Below, one piece after another: positions 47,789 through 55,677 of a DNA stretch of 64,000 bases. This DNA is from Clostridium sp. MD294 (lineage in GTDB: Bacteria; Bacillota; Clostridia; Lachnospirales; Anaerotignaceae). The notes beneath the pieces are model-generated. The model searched no databases. It was given only the letters and a program-made list of their open reading frames with translations, and was not told where the DNA came from. How positions within the stretch are numbered: the stretch's first letter is position 1; each line of letters begins with the position of its first letter. The translations under genes were made by a program, and so were the position numbers. The DNA lies in assembly GCF_000364165.2 (NCBI RefSeq), contig NZ_CP097810.1, forward strand, positions 1,178,001-1,242,000. The letters run 5' to 3'.

Positions 47789-50575
47789 ATGACAGATGCA
47801 GAACAGAGAGCAGCGGCAAAACAATTTGTCAAAGATTGGAGTGGCAAAGGTTATGAAAAAGGAGAAAGCCAACCGTTTTGGATTGCTTTATTAAGAAATG
47901 TATATGGTGTAGAGCAGCCTGAAAAGTTCATTACTTTTGAAGAACAAGTACATCTTGACCATACCAGTTTTATTGATGGCTTTATTTCAGCAACTCATGT
48001 TTTAATTGAGCAAAAAGGCTTAGGAAAAAATTTGAACAAACCTATCAAACAATCAGATGGAACATCTTTGACACCATTTCAACAAGCAAAGAGATATTCT
48101 GCTGAGCTGCCTTATTCTGAACGTCCTCGTTGGATTGTGACTTGTAATTTTAAGGAATTTTATATCTATGATATGGAGCGTCCGACAGGAGAGCCAGAAA
48201 TTGTACTTTTGGAAAATTTGGGTACAGAATATTATAGACTGCAATTTTTAGTAGATACAGGTGATGAAAATATTAAAAAAGAAATGGAAATTTCATTACA
48301 GGCTGGAGAAATTGTTGGAGCACTTTATGATGCTTTATTGAAAGAATATAAAGACCCTGACGACCCTGAAACGCTTAAAAATTTAAATGCCCTTTGTGTT
48401 AGGTTGGTATTTTGTTTGTATGCAGAAGACGCTGGAATTTTTGGCAGTCATAAAATGTTTCACAATTATTTACAGGCTCATGAAAAAGAAGCACGACAAT
48501 CTCTTATCAATTTATTTAAAATTTTAGATACAGAAACAGATAACAGAGACCCTTATTTAGATGAAGATTTGCTTGCCTTTCCTTATGTAAATGGTGGATT
48601 GTTTGCAGACGAAAATATTGTTATACCAAGATTAAATGAAACCATTATTGATTTGATTTTACATAAAGCAAGTGAAAACTTTGACTGGTCAGCAATCAGC
48701 CCTACTATTTTTGGTGCAGTATTTGAAAGTACATTAAATCCTGAAACAAGGCGAAAAGGCGGTATGCACTACACCTCCATAGAAAATATACACAAAGTAA
48801 TAGACCCACTTTTTTTGGACGAACTAAAAGAAGAACTACAAAAAATCAAAGAAATTCAGACTATCAAAACAAGAGAGAAAAAGCTAAGAGAGTTTCAAAC
48901 AAAGCTGTCAGAGTTGAAATTTCTTGACCCTGCTTGTGGAAGTGGAAACTTTTTGACAGAAACCTATATTTCAATGAGGCGACTTGAAAATGAAACAATA
49001 AGCCTTTTGATAGACTGCCAAAAAGGAATTGCAGAGGGGCAGATTATATTAGGTAGTACAAACCCAATTAAAGTATCTATTAGCCAGTTTTATGGCATAG
49101 AAATAAATGATTTTGCGGTGACAGTTGCAAAAACTGCATTGTGGATAGCAGAAAGCCAAATGATGAAAGAAACGGAAGATATTGTTCATATGTCGCTTGA
49201 TTTTCTGCCCTTAAAAAGCTATGCTAATATCACAGAGGGCAACGCATTGCGAATTGACTGGGAAAGTGTTGTACCTAAAAAGGAATTAAATTATATTATG
49301 GGTAATCCACCATTTGTAGGGAAAAGTTATCAGTCAAAAACTCAGAAAGATGATATGTCTATTGTTTTTGATAAAATAAAAGGTTATGGAAATTTAGATT
49401 TTGTTACTTGTTGGTATAAAAGGGCTTGCGATTTCATGAAAAATACAAATATTGAATGTGCTTTTGTTTCAACAAATTCAATTTGCCAAGGTATAGCTGT
49501 TCCGCCACTTTGGAAATATCTTTTTGAACAAGGCATAAAAATAAATTTTGCTTATCGTACTTTTAAATGGAGTAGTGAATCAAGTGAAAAGGCAGCTGTA
49601 CATTGCATAATTATTGGATTTAGTCATTTTGAAAAAACTGAAAAGGTAATATTTTTAAATAACTCTCAGACTATACAAGCAAAAAATATCAATGCTTATT
49701 TGTTAGATTCGTCTAACATTATAATTGAGAATAGATTAAAACCTCTTAATGATGTACCAGAAATGATAGTAGGTTCTTGTCCAACAGATGGAGGAGGTTT
49801 TATTTTAACATCTGAAGAATATAAAGAATTTATTAAATGTGAACCAAAATCAGAAAAGTATATAAAAAAATATATTGGTTCAGATGAATTTATCAATAAT
49901 AAAGTAAGATATTGTTTATGGTTGAAAGATTGTCCACCTAATGAATTATCAAATATGCCTATGGTTTTAAAAAGAGTTCAAGCTGTAAGAGAATTTAGGC
50001 TAAAAAGTAAAAAAGAACAAACACGAAAAAGAGCAGAAATTCCCACAAGATTTGCAGAAGATAGATATGTACCATCAATAAGTATTTTTATGCCTATGGT
50101 ATCATCAGAAAATCGAAAGTATATACCTATTGGTTTCTGTAATCCTGATGTTATAGTAAATAATAAATCTTTGTTCATTCCTAGAGCTAAAATATATCAT
50201 TTTGGAGTATTAATTTCTAATGTTCATATGGCTTGGATGAGGACAGTATGTGGAAGATTAAAAAGTGATTATAGTTATTCTAACACTATTGTATACAATA
50301 ATTTCCCTTGGTGCAATCCAACACCAGAACAAAAAGCAAAAATTGAAAAAACTGCACAAGCAATACTTAACGCACGTGCATTATATCCTGATAGCAGTTT
50401 AGCAGATTTATATGATGAATTAACTATGCCTCCCGAGCTTCGTAAGGCTCACCAGCAAAACGATAGGGCAGTTATGCAAGCATATGGGTTTTCCGTAAAG
50501 GATATGACAGAAAGCAAATGTGTTGCTGAATTGATGAAATTATATCAGTCACTTGTTCAACAAAATAAGTTATAA
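47789..50575 (+). CDS. Type IIL (MmeI-like) restriction-modification enzyme
   Basis: A single 928-residue chain. The N-terminal nuclease motif is D63...E74-Q75-K76 (SFIDGF...VLIEQKG), spaced as in MmeI. A helical connector follows, then an amino-methyltransferase domain with motif I DPACGSGNF (about 379-387) and motif IV NPPF (about 505-508), a target recognition region (about 590-830) and a C-terminal MmeI-like end (TPEQKAKIEKTAQAILNARALYPDSSLADLYDELTMP). Such enzymes methylate one adenine strand and cut unmodified invading DNA. Start ATG 47789 follows GGAGGG. The recognition site is unknown. Confidence 0.88.
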   Translation: MTDAEQRAAAKQFVKDWSGKGYEKGESQPFWIALLRNVYGVEQPEKFITFEEQVHLDHTSFIDGFISATHVLIEQKGLGKNLNKPIKQSDGTSLTPFQQAKRYSAELPYSERPRWIVTCNFKEFYIYDMERPTGEPEIVLLENLGTEYYRLQFLVDTGDENIKKEMEISLQAGEIVGALYDALLKEYKDPDDPETLKNLNALCVRLVFCLYAEDAGIFGSHKMFHNYLQAHEKEARQSLINLFKILDTETDNRDPYLDEDLLAFPYVNGGLFADENIVIPRLNETIIDLILHKASENFDWSAISPTIFGAVFESTLNPETRRKGGMHYTSIENIHKVIDPLFLDELKEELQKIKEIQTIKTREKKLREFQTKLSELKFLDPACGSGNFLTETYISMRRLENETISLLIDCQKGIAEGQIILGSTNPIKVSISQFYGIEINDFAVTVAKTALWIAESQMMKETEDIVHMSLDFLPLKSYANITEGNALRIDWESVVPKKELNYIMGNPPFVGKSYQSKTQKDDMSIVFDKIKGYGNLDFVTCWYKRACDFMKNTNIECAFVSTNSICQGIAVPPLWKYLFEQGIKINFAYRTFKWSSESSEKAAVHCIIIGFSHFEKTEKVIFLNNSQTIQAKNINAYLLDSSNIIIENRLKPLNDVPEMIVGSCPTDGGGFILTSEEYKEFIKCEPKSEKYIKKYIGSDEFINNKVRYCLWLKDCPPNELSNMPMVLKRVQAVREFRLKSKKEQTRKRAEIPTRFAEDRYVPSISIFMPMVSSENRKYIPIGFCNPDVIVNNKSLFIPRAKIYHFGVLISNVHMAWMRTVCGRLKSDYSYSNTIVYNNFPWCNPTPEQKAKIEKTAQAILNARALYPDSSLADLYDELTMPPELRKAHQQNDRAVMQAYGFSVKDMTESKCVAELMKLYQSLVQQNKL

Positions 50576-50595
50576 ATACAAAGAAAAGGAGAAAA

Positions 50596-51381
50596 ATGTA
50601 TATGGACGAAAAGGAAATTTTTGTTGCAGAAATTGCAAAACAATTACCAATTGAAGATATTTATGATGATTTAGCTCATCCAGCATTAAGTACAGTAGGA
50701 CAAGCATTGCAAGGAGCAACCAGAGTTGCACTATCACCAATTTTTGCAATGGTTTGGGCACATGATAAAATTGCAGGATATTTAAGTGTTGCCCTTCCAC
50801 AATATTTTGAGGAAAGAAAAATTGCAAAAGAAAAAATAAAATCACCAGATCCAGCAATTGCAGTTCCTTTAATTGAAGCTATGAGATATACTTCTCATAA
50901 AGAAGAATTAAGAGAAATGTTTACGAATTTACTTGGTGCCTCAATGAATAGTGACGTTGTGGATGAACATCCTGCTTTTGTTGAAATTATTAAGCAACTG
51001 TCTTCTGATGAATGTAAAATGATAAAATATCTACATGAAATTTCCTCTATTCCAAGACAGTATGTACCTATGTTAAAAATTAGACAGAAAATAAATGATG
51101 GAGGGGTAGACCTTATGCCCTATTTCAGTGATATATGCTATATTACTGGTTGTCAATATCCTAAAAAATTTCCAGTATATTTAGATAATTTACATAGACT
51201 TGGATTGGTTGAAGTATTTTATGATAGATTTCTTATAAATGAAGAATTTTATATAAAATTAAAAGAACATAAAGCTTTTCCACATTTTTTATTTGATGAA
51301 GAAGATATTCTTATTGAAAAAAAGGGAATGTATGGTTTAAGTGAATTTGGAGAAAAATTTTGTGCTGTTTGTTTGGGATAA
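50596..51381 (+). CDS. DUF4393 (Abi-alpha) protein, candidate abortive-infection factor
   Basis: This 261-residue protein has the DUF4393/Abi-alpha pattern: PALSTVGQALQGATRVALSPIFAMVWAHDKI, SPDPAIAVPLIEAMRYTSHKEELREMFTNLLGASMN, and HPAFVEIIKQLSSDECKMI. The family is linked to abortive infection. The gene lies 20 bases after the restriction enzyme gene, so both are probably one defence operon. ATG 50596 or 50602 may start it. Confidence 0.85.
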   Translation: MYMDEKEIFVAEIAKQLPIEDIYDDLAHPALSTVGQALQGATRVALSPIFAMVWAHDKIAGYLSVALPQYFEERKIAKEKIKSPDPAIAVPLIEAMRYTSHKEELREMFTNLLGASMNSDVVDEHPAFVEIIKQLSSDECKMIKYLHEISSIPRQYVPMLKIRQKINDGGVDLMPYFSDICYITGCQYPKKFPVYLDNLHRLGLVEVFYDRFLINEEFYIKLKEHKAFPHFLFDEEDILIEKKGMYGLSEFGEKFCAVCLG

Positions 51382-51409
51382 AAATTATTTGAATTGATAT
51401 AAAAATATG

Positions 51410-51438
51410 TTGACACCAAATAAAATACCATATATAAT
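51410..51438 (+). promoter_or_regulatory. Promoter of hicAB
   Basis: Perfect TTGACA (51410-51415) and perfect TATAAT (51433-51438), spacer 17. Confidence 0.88.
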
Positions 51439-51458
51439 AGAAACAAGGAGTGTTTGAG

Positions 51459-51716
51459 ATGTCAAAATGGGATAAACTTTTAAAACGAATTTATTCGTTA
51501 TCAAAAGATTTTCGCTTTGAAGAATTGTGTAAAGTGTTAGAAAGTTATGGATATCAAATGAATGCTCCAAAAGGTGGCAGCAGTCATTACACATTTAGAA
51601 AAGCAGGTTGTCAGCCGATTACTATACCAAAACATGAACCAATTAAAAAAGTTTATGTAGAAATGGTAAAACAAGTTGTAGAAAGTGAGGAGAGAAATCA
51701 TGAAAACACTAGATGA
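51459..51716 (+). CDS. hicA: HicA-type toxin (mRNA interferase)
   Basis: This 85-residue protein from ATG 51459 (after AAGGAG) has RFEELCKVLESYGYQMNAPKGGSSHYTFRKAG and a final ITIPKHEPIKKVYVEMVKQV, the HicA double-stranded-RNA-binding fold with the catalytic His in GSSHYTF. It degrades mRNA when free. It overlaps hicB by 17 bases. Confidence 0.93.
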   Translation: MSKWDKLLKRIYSLSKDFRFEELCKVLESYGYQMNAPKGGSSHYTFRKAGCQPITIPKHEPIKKVYVEMVKQVVESEERNHENTR

Positions 51717-52062
51717 TTATATGCAAATATCTTATCGTATGGAGATAGTAGAAGATAAACAAGAAGGTGGTTTTGTAGTTTCTTTTCCAGAACTTCCAGG
51801 CTGTATTACTTGTGGTGAAACAATAGAATCTGCTATAGCAAATGCAATGGATGCAAAAAAAGCATGGCTAGAGGCAGCATTAGAACAAGGCATTGAAATA
51901 CAACAACCAGATAATTTAAAGGAATACTCAGGACAATTTAAACTGCGTATTCCTCGCAGCCTGCATAAATCCCTTGCAGAACATTCTAAAAAAGAGGGAA
52001 TTAGCATGAATCAATATTGTGTATATTTGCTTTCTCGCAATGATGCTATGCATATGAAATAA
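51700..52062 (+). CDS. hicB: HicB-type antitoxin
   Basis: This 120-residue protein from ATG 51700 (after GAGGAGA) has an N-terminal degenerate RNase H-like HicB domain (YRMEIVEDKQEGGFVVSFPELPGCITCGETIESAIANAMDAKKAWL) and a C-terminal ribbon-helix-helix (FKLRIPRSLHKSLAEHSKKEGISMNQYCVYLL) that should bind the promoter. It neutralises HicA and represses the operon. Confidence 0.93.
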   Translation: MKTLDDYMQISYRMEIVEDKQEGGFVVSFPELPGCITCGETIESAIANAMDAKKAWLEAALEQGIEIQQPDNLKEYSGQFKLRIPRSLHKSLAEHSKKEGISMNQYCVYLLSRNDAMHMK

Positions 52063-52125
52063 ATGATTGTATTTGATTTTTAAGTAATAAGGGAGATTAA
52101 CAATAAAAAGGAGAGTTGATTTTAG

Positions 52126-52147
52126 TGGTGCCAAAACGGTGCCAAAA
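52126..52147 (+). promoter_or_regulatory. Right candidate integrase arm site
   Basis: GGTGCCAAA twice with an 11-base period, matching the left site over 22 bases with one change, 100 bases inside attR and in the same orientation. Confidence 0.6.
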
Positions 52148-52247
52148 AATATTGCAAATGAAAATATGCTATGCTAAAATAACGATTTTTCAATGTTTTT
52201 GATAATAGAAAACATTGAAAATATCATAAAAAACGTTATTCGGATAT

Positions 52248-52285
52248 CGTGAAGGTGGTAGAACAGTAGGTGCTGGTTCTGTTAC
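52248..52285 (+). repeat. attR core of element 1 / attL of element 2
   Basis: Perfect copy of the 38-base tuf block. It is followed by codons for TEVIE and TAG, AATTTGTGTAAAAACGG as after the real tuf, and a terminator. Confidence 0.9.
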
Positions 52286-52333
52286 AGAAGTAATTGAGTA
52301 GTCAATAGATAATTTGTGTAAAAACGGAAAAAC

Positions 52334-52371
52334 CCTTGAAAGTTTAGGCTTTCAGGGTTTTTATTTTTTTG
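52334..52371 (+). terminator. Terminator behind the duplicated tuf tail
   Basis: AACCCTTGAAAG pairs with CTTTCAGGGTT, flanked by A5 and T5. It is different from the terminator now behind tuf, so each element carries its own. Confidence 0.85.
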
Positions 52372-52438
52372 TGATTTTTAAATATTGCAATAAAGACAGA
52401 AAATAAGATGTAAAATGATTATCACGAAAAATGGTGTG

Positions 52439-52457
52439 TGGCTCTAATTTGGCTCTA
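52439..52457 (+). promoter_or_regulatory. Candidate arm site of element 2
   Basis: TGGCTCTA occurs twice with an 11-base period (52439 and 52450). Layout is the same as the GGTGCCAAA pair of element 1 but the sequence differs. Confidence 0.45.
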
Positions 52458-53066
52458 TTTTTTATTATTTTTAAATTGTTTTTCTAAATATTCATTTCTC
52501 AATTTTGTTCTAGTCATAGAATCTAACTTTGGATACACTTTTTTATTAAGAGAAATTTGAGAATAAGTATCTATTTTTTCTCTTTTCCATATATCATACA
52601 TTTCCTTACTTGTAAAATAAGATTCAAAGCCATTACGATTTTCTTCAAATGAACTAAGAAGTTCACACATATCAGCATTTCCTGTATGTTCTTTATCATT
52701 ACCATAAAATTTAATAGCAGTATACCAACGATTTTTATCATCTTCCATATCATTTGGTAAATGGTCATTGATTTCTAATTCAAAGCGTAATTCTTTGATT
52801 TCATCTAATTGGAATAATATTGTAGCAACATCTCCCATTGTAGAGATGTTACTTTTTTCTGTAGACAAACCAAAAAGCCAATCTAAAGAAATGTGATATT
52901 TTGTTGCTATTGTTAATAGCACATCGGTTGAAGGTGCAACATTTCCATTCTCATAACTGGATAATGTCGACTGTGTGATACCAATGGATTCAGCGAATGT
53001 AGTTTGATTGAGTTTTAAACCACTACGTAATAATTTAATACGTTGTCCCATGATTGCAATGTCCAT
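52455..53066 (-). CDS. XRE-family repressor of element 2
   Basis: This 203-residue protein has an N-terminal HTH (RIKLLRSGLKLNQTTFAESIGITQSTLSSYENGNVAPSTDVLLTIATKYHISLDWLFG) and a hydrophilic C-terminal domain of unknown fold. It is divergent from the broken integrase with an inverted repeat between them, and so probably controlled element 2. It is unlike the element 1 repressor outside the HTH. Confidence 0.87.
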   Translation of the reverse strand: MDIAIMGQRIKLLRSGLKLNQTTFAESIGITQSTLSSYENGNVAPSTDVLLTIATKYHISLDWLFGLSTEKSNISTMGDVATILFQLDEIKELRFELEINDHLPNDMEDDKNRWYTAIKFYGNDKEHTGNADMCELLSSFEENRNGFESYFTSKEMYDIWKREKIDTYSQISLNKKVYPKLDSMTRTKLRNEYLEKQFKNNKK

Positions 53067-53154
53067 AATAGCCCTCCTTTACTATAATATAGTATAACAT
53101 TTTAAATAATTATTGACAATATAAATAATAATATAGAAAATATTAGTATAATCA

Positions 53155-53183
53155 TTGACAAAGACAATTTTGTTTGCTATTAT
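53155..53183 (+). promoter_or_regulatory. Promoter of the element 2 integrase
   Basis: TTGACA (53155-53160) and TATTAT (53178-53183), spacer 17. An inverted repeat ATAACAA/TTGTTAT at 53190-53211 covers the start region and is a candidate operator for the divergent XRE protein. Confidence 0.68.
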
Positions 53184-53242
53184 ATTGATATAACAAATAA
53201 ATAATTGTTATAAAAATAATAATTGTAAAAGGAGAGATGTGA

Positions 53243-54136
53243 ATGTCGATAACGAAAGATAACAAAACACATACTTGGACAGTACAGTTTTATTACACTG
53301 ATTGGACGGGAGAAAAAAAGCATAAAAAAAAAGAGGATTTGCCACAAAAAAAGAGGGGCAGGAATGGGAAAGGAGATTTTTAAATAAAGCTCATACTGAT
53401 ATGAATATGAAAGTATCTGATTTTATAGATATTTATTTTGAAGATAAAAAGAGTGAGCTAAAAGAAAGAAGCATCAGAAATAAAAAGTACATGATAAAAG
53501 CACATATTGTTCCATACTTCGGAAATAAGGCAATGAATAGTATTACTCCAGCAGATTTGATACAATGGCAAAATACGATGAGAGAAAAAGGATATTCTCA
53601 AACTTATTTGAGAATGATTCAAAATCAGATGACAGCATTATTTACCCATGCGTGTAATATTTACAATTTAGTAAGCAATCCTTGCAAAAAAGTAAAGAAA
53701 ATGGGAAAGTCTGATGCAGATAGATTGGATTTTTGGACAAAAGAAGAATATGACAAATTTATTGCTACAATCGAAAAAGACAGCAGATATTATGTTATAT
53801 TTGAAATTTTGTTCTGGACAGGTTGCAGAATAGGAGAACTACTTGCTTTAACATTACAAGATATTGATTTTAAAAGCAATCAAATAAATATTAGAAAGAC
53901 TTATTACAGAATCAATAGAAAAGATGTTATTACAACACCAAAAACAGAACAGTCCATCAGAACAATAGATATTCCAGCATTTTTGGCAGAAGAAATAAAA
54001 AGTTATGCAGATAAATTTTATAAACTTCCAGAAAATGAAAGGATGTTCCCTATTGTAGCAGAAGCAATACAACATAAATTAAAAAGACATTGTGTAAAAG
54101 CAGGCGTGAAAAGAATTAGATTGCATAGTTTAAGGC
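53243..54136 (+). pseudogene. Tyrosine integrase of element 2, frameshifted and truncated
   Basis: The original start is ATG 53243 after AAAGGAGA (MSITKDNKTHTWTVQFYYTDW). A run of nine A at 53324-53332 throws the frame; one more A would give KKRGFATKKEGQEWERRF and join the long frame from 53401. The catalytic domain holds TGCRIGELLAL but breaks at LHSLR (about 54136), where the H-x-x-R-H box should continue, so His, second Arg and Tyr are lost. It is strongly similar to the element 1 integrase through the core-binding domain. Confidence 0.88.
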
Positions 54137-54168
54137 AACAAAAAGTCAATAGCAAGGCAAAAATTTTA

Positions 54169-55677
54169 CTATTTTTTTTGTAAGAAATCTTCTATTTTCC
54201 ATTTCACTTCTATACGATTATCTTGAAAAACATATATTGTATCAATGAAGAAGTCCACTAGCTCTTTGGTTAAAAGAAATGGTACATTTTTTGTTATTTC
54301 TTCTATTTGATTTTTCAAAGTATTTCTATTTTGAGAATGTTGCAATTGAAAATCTATTTCTTTCAATTTGTTTTGCATTGGTTCTATTTCTTTTGTAAAT
54401 TCAAAGTTTGTATTTATAAACTGTTCTTCTGTTAGTTTTCCTTCTATATATTGTTCATAAAGAATTTTCTTTTTTTTGTGATGCAGACTTATTTGTTTTT
54501 GCAGTTCTAATTTTTGAGTTGTTTGTATATCAATATTATTTATTTGCTTTGTATCTTTTATAATTTCAATTTGTTTTAAAATCATTTGAAACACAATTTC
54601 TTCTACTTCTTTTTCTTCTATTTTTAGATGATAACAAGGAAAAGAAGTATCTACTTCAGAATGTCTACAAAAAAGAATAGGATATTTATGTCTGCTTCTT
54701 TGCATAGCATGAGAACAATACCCACAATATATCTTTCCTTTTAGAAAATATTCTCTTTGTTTTGTATCTTTTATTTTAAAATGAAATAACTGTTTTTGTA
54801 TTTGTTTAAAAACTTCTTTTTCGATAATTGCTTCATGATGATTCGGAATTTTTATCCAATCTTTTTCTTCTCTTTTAGTGCTTTTTTCGCCTAATTCTTT
54901 TATAACAGTTTTTCTCATGACATATGTTCCAATATATTGTTCATTTGAAAGTATGTTTTTTATTGTTGTTGCAGACCAAATATAATGACTATACAATGCT
55001 ATTTTCTGCCTTCTTTTTTCCTTTTTGTATCTTTCAGGTGTTACTATTTTTCTGTTATATAATTCTTTTATGATTTGTGTATAGTTATAACCTTGTAATG
55101 CTAATTGAAATATCAATTTTACGGTATTTGCTGCTGGTTCATCAATTTTCAATGTATTATCTTCTTTTTTATAGCCATAACAGCAGTTTTTTTGAATATA
55201 TTCTCCTTTCTGCATTTTAGAATATTTTGCACTTTTTGATTTTTGTGATAAATCTCTGCTGTAATATTCATTTTTTAAAAATTGTATAGTAACTGGTATG
55301 CCTCCGGTGCTATTTTTTGTTTTATCACTGTCGTAATTTTCGTTGATGGAAATAAATCGAACATGATACAAAGGAAAAACTTGTTCTAAAAAATAACCTG
55401 TTTGAATGAGATTTCTGCCAAATCTTGAGAAATCTTTTACGATAATACAATTTATTTGATATGCTCTAACAAGTTCCAAAAGTTCTTGCATTGCAGGACG
55501 TTCAAAATTTGTACCACTATAACCATTATCTACAAACTCCAATATTTCGCTGTTTTGTATTTCCATATTTTCTGCATATTTTGTCAGTAACAGCCTTTGA
55601 TGTTCAATGCTGTTACTTTCTACCCTTTTGTCATTTACAGAAAGGCGAATATAAAGGGCAATTGTATAATCACTCAA
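54169..55677 (-). CDS. Large serine recombinase, third of three
   Basis: This 502-residue protein has an N-terminal resolvase domain with the catalytic serine in ALYIRLSVND (about residue 13), IVKDFSRFGRNLIQTGYFLEQVFP, and YSRDLSQKSKSAKYSKMQKGEY. It then has a recombinase DNA-binding domain, a zinc ribbon (KIYCGYCSHAM...FCRHSEVDTSFPC) and a coiled coil. Its start overlaps the end of the preceding recombinase gene by eight bases. Confidence 0.94.
   Translation of the reverse strand: MSDYTIALYIRLSVNDKRVESNSIEHQRLLLTKYAENMEIQNSEILEFVDNGYSGTNFERPAMQELLELVRAYQINCIIVKDFSRFGRNLIQTGYFLEQVFPLYHVRFISINENYDSDKTKNSTGGIPVTIQFLKNEYYSRDLSQKSKSAKYSKMQKGEYIQKNCCYGYKKEDNTLKIDEPAANTVKLIFQLALQGYNYTQIIKELYNRKIVTPERYKKEKRRQKIALYSHYIWSATTIKNILSNEQYIGTYVMRKTVIKELGEKSTKREEKDWIKIPNHHEAIIEKEVFKQIQKQLFHFKIKDTKQREYFLKGKIYCGYCSHAMQRSRHKYPILFCRHSEVDTSFPCYHLKIEEKEVEEIVFQMILKQIEIIKDTKQINNIDIQTTQKLELQKQISLHHKKKKILYEQYIEGKLTEEQFINTNFEFTKEIEPMQNKLKEIDFQLQHSQNRNTLKNQIEEITKNVPFLLTKELVDFFIDTIYVFQDNRIEVKWKIEDFLQKK

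Larger units (their letters stand above)
42862..52285. mobile_element. Integrative element 1 in the 3' end of tuf
   Basis: A 9.4-kb insertion bounded by a perfect 38-base direct repeat of tuf coding sequence. It contains, in order: XRE repressor (divergent), excisionase-like gene, tyrosine integrase, RepA-like ATPase, palindrome array, small conserved protein, type IIL restriction-modification enzyme, Abi-alpha protein and HicAB. No relaxase, capsid or terminase gene is present. The layout resembles phage satellites (PICI-like) or integrative replicons carrying defence cargo. Confidence 0.85.
52248..54136. mobile_element. Remnant of integrative element 2 stacked on the tuf site
   Basis: The left end of a second element of the same kind: att core with tuf tail and terminator, arm-site-like repeat, divergent XRE gene and a homologous integrase. 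It is cut at about 54136, where serine-recombinase element DNA begins. Confidence 0.72.
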
